From Xylocopa sonorina (lineage: Eukaryota; Arthropoda; Insecta; Hymenoptera; Apidae): a stretch of 64,000 nucleotides of DNA. A program made the position numbers and the translations under genes. The DNA lies in contig NC_135207.1 of the NCBI RefSeq assembly GCF_050948175.1, positions 2,197,501 through 2,261,500 on the forward strand, written 5' to 3'. Positions 56,025 to 64,000 of the stretch are shown here, piece by piece. The notes under the pieces were generated by a model. The model was not told the origin of the DNA. It saw only the letters and a list, made by a program, of their open reading frames with translations, and did not search any database. The first letter of the stretch is position 1, and every line of letters starts with the position of its first letter.

Positions 56025-56640
56025 AAGAATAAAAAAGGAAGCTTTCAACTTTTTCTGAGTAACTGAATTCAATACCGTAGTTCAGCAAACATTAATTTTA
56101 TAATCATCAAAAGAGTGTAATACCTGTTAGCCTTCTGTTCTACTAAAAAGCAACGAAAAATGGAGCTTAAGTCCGCTTTAAAGTACGAATTTATCATCGA
56201 GAAAAGGAAATATTTTCTTCTACCCCCTTTACAAGAATAAAAAAGGAAGCTTTCAACTTTTTCTGAGTAACTAAATTCAATACCGTAGTTTAGTAAATAT
56301 TAATTTTATAATCATCAAAAGAGTGCTGTTATCTTTCTGCTCTACTAAAAAGCAACGAAAAATGGAGTTTAAGTCCGCTTTAAAGCACGAATTTACCATC
56401 GAACCGTCTTTGGAGCTTGGCGAACCGTGGCCCAAAGTAGCACACATCAAACATTAATTTTATAATCATCAAAAGAGTGTAATACCTGTTAGCCTTCTGC
56501 TCTACTAAAAAGCAACGAAAAATGGAGCTTAAGTCCGCTTTAAAGCACGAATTTACCATCGAACCGTCTTTGGAGCTTGGCGAACCGTGTCCCAAAGTAG
56601 CACACATCAAAAGTGTTCCATCAAACGAACCAACGTTTGT
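56025..56640 (+). repeat. three-copy tandem repeat (208 and about 160 bp steps)
   Basis: AAGAATAAAAAAGGAAGC occurs at 56,025 and 56,233. TTTTATAATCATCAAAAGAG occurs near 56,096, 56,303 and 56,457. AAAAATGGAG(C/T)TTAAGTCCG occurs near 56,157, 56,358 and 56,518. The third copy lacks the first 130 bp or so. Confidence 0.93.
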
Positions 56641-56716
56641 TCTAGTGTGCACCAGATCGGTCACACCGCTGTGTAGTCGAGCGCACATGCACTTATGTAC
56701 ATCCCGCTATAAATAA
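56522..56716 (+). CDS. hypothetical 64-residue frame, start conserved in three repeats
   Basis: It begins MELKSALKHEFTIEP with start context AAAATGG. The same ATG-initiated frame is open in the two upstream repeat copies, where residues change conservatively (KYEFIIE and KHEFTIE). The third copy alone runs on into unique, more GC-rich DNA and stops at 56,714-56,716. No domain, signal peptide or membrane segment is evident. It may be a duplicated short exon or chance. Confidence 0.25.
   Translation: MELKSALKHEFTIEPSLELGEPCPKVAHIKSVPSNEPTFVLVCTRSVTPLCSRAHMHLCTSRYK
56709..56716 (+). promoter_or_regulatory. TATA-like box 1 (TATAAATA) followed by GTTCGTTCAC
   Basis: CTATAAATAATGTTCGTTCA spans 56,708-56,727. 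A near-copy lies 267 bp downstream at 56,976 with otherwise different surroundings. Confidence 0.3.
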
Positions 56717-56975
56717 TGTTCGTTCACGAGGAACGAGAGGAAGGATGATCAATCAGACGTGGGTGGGAAGGGTACACGTTGAAACGATCCAGCAGAGAGA
56801 CAGAGGGGGGCAGATATCTATACGCATATACATGTATATATATACATCAGTCAAGGACAACGTACGTGGCCACCGCATTGCGACGGAAGAAACAGCCACG
56901 CTCTTGAAATTCTCCTCGCCTCTTTCCTGCACAGAAACAAACTTGACTACTTGCTCGATAGAGGTGATAGTGCGT

Positions 56976-56983
56976 TATAAATA
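56976..56983 (+). promoter_or_regulatory. TATA-like box 2 (TATAAATA) followed by GTTCGTTCAC
   Basis: GTTATAAATAGTTCGTTCAC lies at about 56,974-56,993, matching the box at 56,709 in both the TATA core and the following ten bases. The downstream region (57,000-57,180) is CpG-richer. Confidence 0.3.
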
Positions 56984-56999
56984 GTTCGTTCACCCGATA

Positions 57000-58240
57000 C
57001 GCTTGAGACCGATCCAAAAGTAGCGTATTCGCGGACAACAATGAGCCCAGCCTGGATTCTTCAGACAGTGGGTCGACGTGTGAAGAGGAGAGGCAAGGTT
57101 ACGAACGTCTGGGGGGTGGTGAAACGCCTCTGAACGTAAACGAGGAAGCGTCAATAAACCTTTTCTCGAGTCAATTCCTGTTACTTATGACTAATTTAAC
57201 ACGTTCTCATTGCGATCAATATTTTCTGTTGCACCAGCGGCGCTTTTGGTTGCTGCTTACCAAGTAATTTATGTTTTCTTGAATATGTTACCTCAGTTTT
57301 TATTTGTCACACCAAACGTCGTGCGTTCACTTTTTGCTGGACTCATTCAGCGCCCTATTTCTCTATCCTACAAACGACTCTTGTGGCTGCGTCTTTGTAA
57401 TACGCGTACGATGACGGGCAGAGGAATGTCTGAACATTTGCATTTGCGTGCAACATATACTTGTTCGTTATTATGCGCGGTTTTATGCTCTCTGTTTTTT
57501 GTGCATCACCTTTCACGTTTCTCATCCCTCGTTACAAACGAATAGAAAGTGATTCGAAGCTCGCTAAATTGCTCGTCTACCCTGTTCACTCGCTGCTGGC
57601 ATAATAAAGTGTTGTGTTTCTCTATAAATACATTTTTAAACACGCGCTGCGATAGATTGCACACCTGCCACGCAAATATAACGAAACACGAAGCGTATAC
57701 CAAACTAAGTTGGTCAATTGCTTGGCAATATTTTTGTTTGTCGCGTGTCGTCGAATTTATTAGCGATTGAGTATAACTGCATCGTTAAATCTACATCCTC
57801 TGTGGACATAAAAAATAGATACGCTACGTTTGCGCTATAAACTGAAGCGATGTTATAAATTCTCTAAAACAGTATCTGACAGCGAGTACGTTAAATCATC
57901 TGATGAATTAAATATTATACGTACGTTCGTAGAGGCTGCTGGCGTATTTCATGGGGCCATAAAATGGCAACGCAAGGACGACGTTAACGGTGCTCGTTAA
58001 ACCCAACAGTTAAAGAAGGCTTGATTACTTTTTTCTTTCCTTTTTTTAATTTGTTTTTCTCTCTATGTGTATCACCTCGTGCGCTCCCTTTGGACCATGA
58101 GATAAAGCCTTGACCAAGTTAAGGATAATCGCATTAAGGTTCCAGTCTCTCGTAAGCCAATCAACCGAAGAAAGTGCTTTAGAAAGAAAGCGAATTATTG
58201 CTTGTTCTTACGTCGAGCAAGTGTTCGTGTAACGAGAGGG
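57000..58240. other. unique stretch, CpG-moderate, no gene demonstrated
   Basis: A frame of 111 codons at 57,210-57,545 is hydrophobic at its start (AALLVAAYQVIYVFLNML) but starts with TTG and has no supporting signals. The remainder to 58,240 is unremarkable. Confidence 0.35.
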
Positions 58241-58290
58241 TATAAAAATATAAAAGACTGCTGGCTTTTTCCATCCTATTCGTCAGACGA
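58241..58290 (+). promoter_or_regulatory. candidate TATA-box promoter
   Basis: GGGTATAAAAATATAAAAG has TATAAAAA at 58,241-58,248. About 30 bp downstream is a pyrimidine-rich CTTTTTCCATCC, and at 58,283 a TCAGACG resembles an arthropod initiator, at a slightly long spacing. No coding sequence follows that I can recognise. Confidence 0.3.
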
Positions 58291-59191
58291 TATGCTTCTA
58301 TCCGTGTAAAGTATGTGTTCACACGTGCTTGTACACGTTATCATTAGGTTCGTAACATTATTCCATTGGAAGTACTTGGTTTATGAATGTTACACTACGC
58401 GAGTGTATTAACCAGTAGTGGTAAGTAATTAGCAGTAAGTAATAACCAGAACGCACAGAAAAACTTGTATCCAATAACTATTATTAACGTCAATGCAATG
58501 CCATTTTGCAAGATTGTGCAGTGACATATAAGGACGACGATTACTTCGAAACTTCACTTGTTATTTGCATTTAACGGATAATTACTTACGTGACGAAGCA
58601 TCGCAGAGATTATAGAATTTCTCATCTGAAGATCTCCACTCACCTGAAACAAATAAGTGAAATAAACTGATGTGAGTGATTTTACATAAGACCAACGTGC
58701 GTACGATAAAAAAGTGAGCTATTTCAATTAATCATTGCTTTCAGAGGATTAATATAAAAAAAAATCATCTTGCTGAATGTAACATTGGAGAAATAAATAT
58801 GATAATATCATGAATAATGTAAAACGCTCTCTGAATAATAAAGAAAATACGATATTAAGTAATTAGATATTGCCATAACAGAAATCGACGAGAAACATCA
58901 AACTCAGACAACAAAATCCCAACCTTATGCTACAGAACAATTGTTAAGAACAAAATTAAAACAAAAAATGAGTTTATCAGTTATTTCACAGCACATTATT
59001 TGAAACTAAATTTTATTCAATGTAATTTTTACGATATTGTCAAAAATGAACCATTAGATGGTGGTCGTAATTTCAACATTATATGGAATTCATTTAGTGT
59101 TAATTATGAAAGTGGTTTAAGTCAAAGATTTAAAGAAATTATATAAACATAACTTGTAACTAACTACATAATAAACTGATAACTTGAATTA
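58291..59191. other. unique AT-rich stretch
   Basis: No tandem repeats. Short frames near 58,930-59,150 are open by AT-rich chance or could be the decayed upstream part of the remnant at 59,257, but this is not demonstrable. Confidence 0.4.
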
Positions 59192-59192
59192 A

Positions 59193-59254
<62 letters not shown>
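59192..59254 (+). repeat. (AAT)n microsatellite
   Basis: About 20 uninterrupted AAT units. Confidence 0.97.
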
Positions 59255-59256
<2 letters not shown>

Positions 59257-59463
59257 CTCGAAAAACCTTATAAAATGTTCTATAAAACTTCTTTAGATGA
59301 TTCTAAATTCCACGTTTTAGATCTTTCACCTAATAGAGGAATACCAAAAATACATGAAAATATTAAGCTACTTCCATTATACACCACCACTAGACCAGTA
59401 ACAAAAGAAAAACATAAAGATATTATGTGTTTATTATGTATTTTACTATGTGTATATTATAAT
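59257..59463 (+). pseudogene. possible transposon-protein remnant
   Basis: The frame entering from the AAT run reads KPYKMFYKTSLDDSKFHVLD, then SPNRGIPKIHENIKLLPLY and PVTKEKHKDIMCLL, before dissolving into the palindrome array. Composition and spacing (FYK..., RG.P..., LxPLY, KxKDxMxLL) remind me of conserved blocks in proteins of insect DNA transposons, and the TTAA associations nearby would suit a piggyBac-like source. I cannot assign a family with certainty from memory. There is no start codon of its own and the 3' part is overwritten by repeats, so it is not functional. The 200-codon frame continuing to 59,877 is repeat read-through. Confidence 0.35.
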
Positions 59464-60990
59464 ATATTGAACATAGGACGAGTATACTCGTCTTGGCACC
59501 GCCTAACACCCTGCCAAAGACGAGTATACTCGACCTTGGTAATGGTTAAGCTACATTTTTTAATTCAAAATCCAGTGTATTATAATATATTGAAAGTAGG
59601 ACGAGTATACTCGTCTTGGCAAAGCCTAACATCCTACCAAAGACGAGTATATTCAACCTTAGCAATGGGAAAGCAACATTTTTTAATTCAAAAGCTAGTA
59701 TATTATAATGTATTGGAATTAGAACGAGTATACTCGTCCTTGGTAATGGGAAAGCAACATTTTTCAATTCAAAAGCCAATATATTATAATATATTGAAAG
59801 TAGGACGAGTATACTCGTCTTGGCAACGCCTAACACCCTGCCAAAGACGAGTATACTCGACCTTGGTAATGGGTTAGCTACATTTTTTAATTCAAAATCC
59901 AATATATTATAATGTATTGAAATTAGGACGAGTATACTCGACCTTGGTAATGGGAAAGCAACATTTTTCAATTCAAAAGCGAGTCTATTATAATATATTG
60001 AAAGTAGGACGAGTATACTCGTCTTTGGCAGGGTATTAGACGTTGCACTTTTGTGCAACTTTTTTCGTGCGATTTATTTTTATGCGGTTTATGAATTTCA
60101 GCGGAGTTGGCATTTTATTTTTGTGCAACTTTTTTCGTGCGATTTATTTTTATGCGACATATGAATTTCAGCGGCGTTGGCACCAGTTTAACCCATTCGC
60201 TGCCAACGACGAGTATACCTGTCCTAGCAACGCCTAACAACCTGCCAAAGACGAGTATACTCGTCCTTGTCAATGGAAAAGCAACATTTTCTAATTCAAA
60301 ATCCAGTATATTATAATGTATTGAAATTAGGACGAGTATACTCGTCCTTGGTAATGAAAAAGCAACATTTTTTAATTCAAAAGCGAGTATATTATAATAT
60401 ATTGAAAGTAGGATGAGTATACTCGTCTTGGCAACGCCTAACACCCTGCCAAAGACCAGCATACTCGACTTTGGCAATGGGAAAGCAACATTTTTCAGTT
60501 CAAAAGCCAGTATATTATAATATATTGAAAGTAGGACGAGTATACTCGTCTTTGGCAGCGTATTAGACGTTGCAGTTTTGTGCAACTTTTTTCGTGCGAT
60601 TTACTTTTATGCGGTTTATGAATTTCAGCGGAGTTGGCATTTTATTTTTGTGCAACTTTTTTCGTGCGATTTATGAATTTCAGCGGCGTTGGCGCCAGTT
60701 TAACCCATTCGCTGCCAAGGACGAGTATACCCGTCCTAGCAACGCCTAACACCCTGCCAAAGACGAGTATACTCGACCTTGCTAATGGAAAAGCAACATT
60801 TTCTAATTCAAAATCCAGTACATTATAATGTATTGAAATTAGGACGAGTATACTCGTCCTTGGTAATGGAAAAGCAACATTTTTTAATTCCAAAGCCAGT
60901 ATATTATAATATATTGAAAGTAGGACGAGTATACTCGTCTTGGCAACGCCTAACACCCTGCCAAAGACGAGTATACTCGAGCTTGACAGC
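59455..60990. repeat. array of GTATAC-centred palindromes, units of 81 and about 123 bp
   Basis: Units start TATTATAATATATTGAAA. The short form has one copy and the long form two copies of the perfect 16-bp palindrome GACGAGTATACTCGTC or a close variant (for example 59,477-59,492 and 59,600-59,615). About 19 copies occur in all. Long units carry CAACGCCTAACACCCTGCCA between the two palindromes. Two interruptions (60,040-60,235 and 60,560-60,735) contain TTTTGTGCAACTTTTTTCGT and AACCCATTCGCTGCCAA. Reverse-strand frames are repeat artefacts. Confidence 0.95.
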
Positions 60991-61060
60991 GAATGGGTTA
61001 AACCGGTGCCAACGCCGCAGAAATTCATAAATCGCACGGAAAAAGTTGCACAAAATTAAA
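60640..61060. repeat. inverted repeat of about 85-90 bp closing the palindrome array
   Basis: The left arm (about 60,640-60,730) reads TGTGCAACTTTTTTCGTGCG, then GAATTTCAGCGGCGTTGG, TTTAACCCATTCGCTG and CGAGTATAC. The right arm (about 60,968-61,060) is its reverse complement with few changes. TTAA at 60,700 and 60,998 lies within the arms. A third, left-oriented copy is at about 60,110-60,225. This suggests the ends of one or more nested non-autonomous elements. Confidence 0.8.
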
Positions 61061-61430
61061 ATCCAACAAAAAAGGGTACCGCGCAAAAGCAAGTTTTACT
61101 GTATAACCAACGTGGAAGCAAGTTTATGACGTTGCTCGTGAAAGCTTCGTCGGTGATTTCCCATTACATGGCCCCTCGAAGCTCGCTTTACGTGACGAGC
61201 TTCCATTTACCGATCTCACGGGAATGTCAAGGTTCCCGTTGCAATTCCGCGCTGAAACGCGATTCGTGCAACCCAGCTTTCCACCCAGGATCCCTCTGAA
61301 GAGCATCGCAGAGCCATCGGCTATCGAGCAAACCCGGAAATTGGGTCAAACGCGGATTTCCCCAAGAAACGCGTGCACCCTCCGCGTGGGAAAAGATAAA
61401 ATAGCGGCGACAGTCGTCAGGATTTTCTCT
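61061..61430. other. unique GC-moderate stretch
   Basis: Starts with AGTTTTACTGTATAACC (61,090-61,106), which resembles a transposon end. The rest is non-repetitive, with no recognisable domain in its short frames. Confidence 0.4.
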
Positions 61431-61433
61431 TTC

Positions 61434-64000
61434 AGCCTATTTGAATTCCACGTGGCTTCTATATTGTTCCTTTTTATAGAACTAACGTATAATTTTAATT
61501 TTATAGAACTTACGTATTTTATTGTTACATAAAAAAATTCATAAGCCATTGTGAAACAGTTTTCATAAATATGGTGGCTGTGTCACTTGTTTCTGTTTTG
61601 TGTTTGCATATCTCAAAAAATATCTTTGTATAGTTAGAAATAGAAATAGAATAGAATAGTATAGTATAGAAATGATTGATTCTTCATTTTCTGCTGAAAG
61701 TAGAAAATTGTAATTGTAATTTTTTTTCATTTGAAAAAATTAAATTCCATTTACAGAGGGTTTTGAAGAAAGATGTGAACTTATTAGTCTTATAGAGAAT
61801 AATTTTATGTTTTTAGCACTGTGCACAATTAAATAGTTTTATTGACTAGCTATTAATTGGTAATTGGGTACTTTGTAAAATTGGTTAGCCTATTAGAATT
61901 CCACGTGGCTTCTATATTGTTCCTTTTTATAGAACTAACGTATAATTTTAATTTTATAGAACTTACGTATTTTATTGTTACATAAAAAAATTCATAAGCC
62001 ATTGTGAAACAGTTTTCATAAATATGGTGGCTGTGTTATTTGTTTCTGTTTTGTGTTTGCATATCTCAAAAAATATCTTTGTATAGTTAGAAATAGAAAT
62101 AGAATAGAATAGTATAGTATAGAAATGATTGATTCTTCATTTTCTGCTGAAAGTAGAAAATTGTAATTGTAATTTTTTTTCATTTGAAAAAATTAAATTC
62201 CATTTACAGAGGGTTTTGAAGAAAGATGTGAACTTATTAGTCTTATAGAGAATAATTTTATGTTTTTAGCACTGTGCACAATTAAATAGTTTTATTGAGC
62301 AGCTATTAATTGGTAATTGGGTACTTTGTAAAATTGGTTAGCCTATTAGAATTCCACGTGGCTTCTATATTGTTCCTTTTTATAGAACTAACGTATAATT
62401 TTAATTTTATAGAACTTACGTATTTTATTGTTACATAAAAAAATTCATAAGCCATTGTGAAACAGTTTTCATAAATATGGTGGCTGTGTTATTTGTTTCT
62501 GTTTTGTGTTTGCATATCTCAAAAAATATCTTTGTATAGTTAGAAATAGAAATAGAATAGAATAGTATAGTATAGAAATGATTGATTCTTCATTTTCTGC
62601 TGAAAGTAGAAAATTGTAATTGTAATTTTTTTTCATTTGAAAAAATTAAATTCCATTTACAGAGGGTTTTGAAGAAAGATGTGAACTTATTAGTCTTATA
62701 GAGAATAATTTTATGTTTTTAGCACTGTGCACAATTAAATAGTTTTATTGAGCAGCTATTAATTGGTAATTGGGTACTTTGTAAAATTGGTTAGCCTATT
62801 AGAATTCCACGTGGCTTCTATATTGTTCCTTTTTATAGAACTAACGTATAATTTTAATTTTATAGAACTTACGTATTTTATTGTTACATAAAAAAATTCA
62901 TAAGCCATTGTGAAACAGTTTTCATAAATATGGTGGCTGTGTTATTTGTTTCTGTTTTGTGTTTGCATATCTCAAAAAATATCTTTGTATAGTTAGAAAT
63001 AGAAATAGAATAGAATAGTATAGTATAGAAATGATTGATTCTTCATTTTCTGCTGAAAGTAGAAAATTGTAATTGTAATTTTTTTTCATTTGAAAAAATT
63101 AAATTCCATTTACAGAGGGTTTTGAAGAAAGATGTGAACTTATTAGTCTTATAGAGAATAATTTTATGTTTTTAGCACTGTGCACAATTAAATAGTTTTA
63201 TTGAGCAGCTATTAATTGGTAATTGGGTACTTTGTAAAATTGGTTAGCCTATTAGAATTCCACGTGGCTTCTATATTGTTCCTTTTTATAGAACTAACGT
63301 ATAATTTTAATTTTATAGAACTTACGTATTTTATTGTTACATAAAAAAATTCATAAGCCATTGTGAAACAGTTTTCATAAATATGGTGGCTGTGTTACTT
63401 GTTTCTGTTTTGTGTTTGCATATCTCAAAAAATATCTTTGTATAGTTAGAAATAGAAATAGAATAGAATAGTATAGTATAGAAATGATTGATTCTTCATT
63501 TTCTGCTGAAAGTAGAAAATTGTAATTGTAAATTTTTTTCATTTGAAAAAATTAAATTCCATTTACAGAGGGTTTTGAAGAAAGATGTGAACTTATTAGT
63601 CTTATAGAGAATAATTTTATGTTTTTAGCACTGTGCACAATTAAATAGTTTTATTGAGCAGCTATTAATTGGTAATTGGGTACTTTGTAAAATTGGTTAG
63701 CCTATTAGAATTCCACGTGGCTTCTATATTGTTCCTTTTTATAGAACTAACGTATTTTATTGTTATATAAAAAAATTCATAAGCCATTGTGAAATAGTTT
63801 CCATAAATATGATGGCTGTGTCATTTGTTTCTGGTTCGTGTTTGCATATCTCAACAAATGTTTTTGTATAGTTATAGCAATTATTGATTCTTCATTTTCT
63901 GCTGAAAGTAGAAAATTGTAATTTTTCTTTCTCTTGAAAAAATAAAATTCCACTTACGTGGAGGGTTTTGGAGAAGGGCGTGAACTGATTAGTCTTGTAC
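61434..64000 (+). repeat. 453-bp tandem array, 5 near-identical copies and a partial sixth
   Basis: CCACGTGGCTTCTATATTGT occurs at 61,448, 61,901, 62,354, 62,807, 63,260 and 63,713, five steps of exactly 453 bp. Copies differ by only a few substitutions (for example TGTCACTTG, TGTTATTTG and TGTTACTTG variants). The sixth copy carries deletions and many changes and runs off the window end. No open frame of note is present. Each unit contains one CACGTG E-box palindrome. Confidence 0.98.

Noticed and set aside
59546..60585. Reverse-strand frames of 156-170 codons with repeated SILVLLSIYYNILAFELKNVA
   Set aside because: They read through the palindrome array. The periodic protein is a by-product of units whose length happens to keep the frame.
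60700..61001. A 302-bp TTAA-to-TTAA element with CCCATTCGCTG ends
   Set aside because: TTAA is present at both edges, but the inverted repeat continues for about 50-60 bp outside it. TTAA is then inside the arms and cannot be taken as a target duplication.
1..64000. tRNA and rRNA genes
   Set aside because: I scanned by eye for the tRNA B-box (GGTTCGAATCC-like) and saw no match with a plausible partner A-box. No rRNA-like conserved blocks were recognised.

Overview
The window looks like animal nuclear DNA, most likely an insect and probably a hymenopteran. The evidence is AT-rich non-coding DNA with CpG not depleted, isolated CpG-rich patches, Tc1/mariner elements, TTAA-bounded non-autonomous elements and splice-site-like signals. 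There are no operons and no dense coding. The taxon call is inference. Only one gene is certain: an intact Tc1-type transposase. No complete host gene can be demonstrated. If host exons are present they are short pieces in the CpG-rich patches (about 2.2-2.5, 6.6-7.0, 14.0-14.4, 18.2-18.6, 23.1-23.5, 25.0-25.3, 30.2-30.6, 43.8-45.6, 47.2-47.9, 49.3-50.0 and 57.0-57.5 kb).

The window is dominated by more than twenty unrelated, locally confined tandem arrays. Their periods, measured from recurring landmark words, are 50, 71, 101, 104/120, 135, 140, 145, 148, 148, 154, about 184, 199 (organised as a 597-bp higher-order unit), 252 and 453 bp. Several monomers fall near nucleosome length. Most short open frames in these arrays simply read through the monomer and should not be taken as genes.

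Layout: 0.7-4.7 kb, two arrays separated by a TATA-box-like patch. 4.7-6.4 kb, intact Tc1 element with 221-bp inverted repeats and internal direct repeats. 7.0-9.0 kb, palindrome-rich TTAA-associated block between direct duplications. 9.5-18.2 kb, arrays of 148, 104/120, 148 (with inverted ends) and 71 bp plus a 600-bp GA tract. 18.65-19.17 kb, internally deleted mariner. 19.4-20.2 kb, 140-bp array. 20.57-20.94 kb, frameshifted coding-like fragment. 21.0-23.1 kb, a hairpin element and a TTAA element with its empty site preserved next to it. 23.7-32 kb, four more arrays and an orphan membrane-segment exon candidate. 33.0-36.6 kb, a higher-order satellite enclosed by TTAA and 13-bp terminal inverted repeats. 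36.8-56.6 kb, arrays alternating with CpG-rich patches. 59.2-61.1 kb, a possible transposon-protein remnant followed by an array of GTATAC-centred palindromes. 61.4 kb to the end, a 453-bp near-identical array that runs off the window.

The most interesting signal is the link between satellites and TTAA-bounded elements. At 21.9 kb a filled and an empty copy of the same target sit side by side and show clean insertion at TTAA. At 33 kb an entire satellite array lies inside such an element. This suggests that non-autonomous, piggyBac-like elements are a source or carrier of satellite DNA here. That last step is inference.
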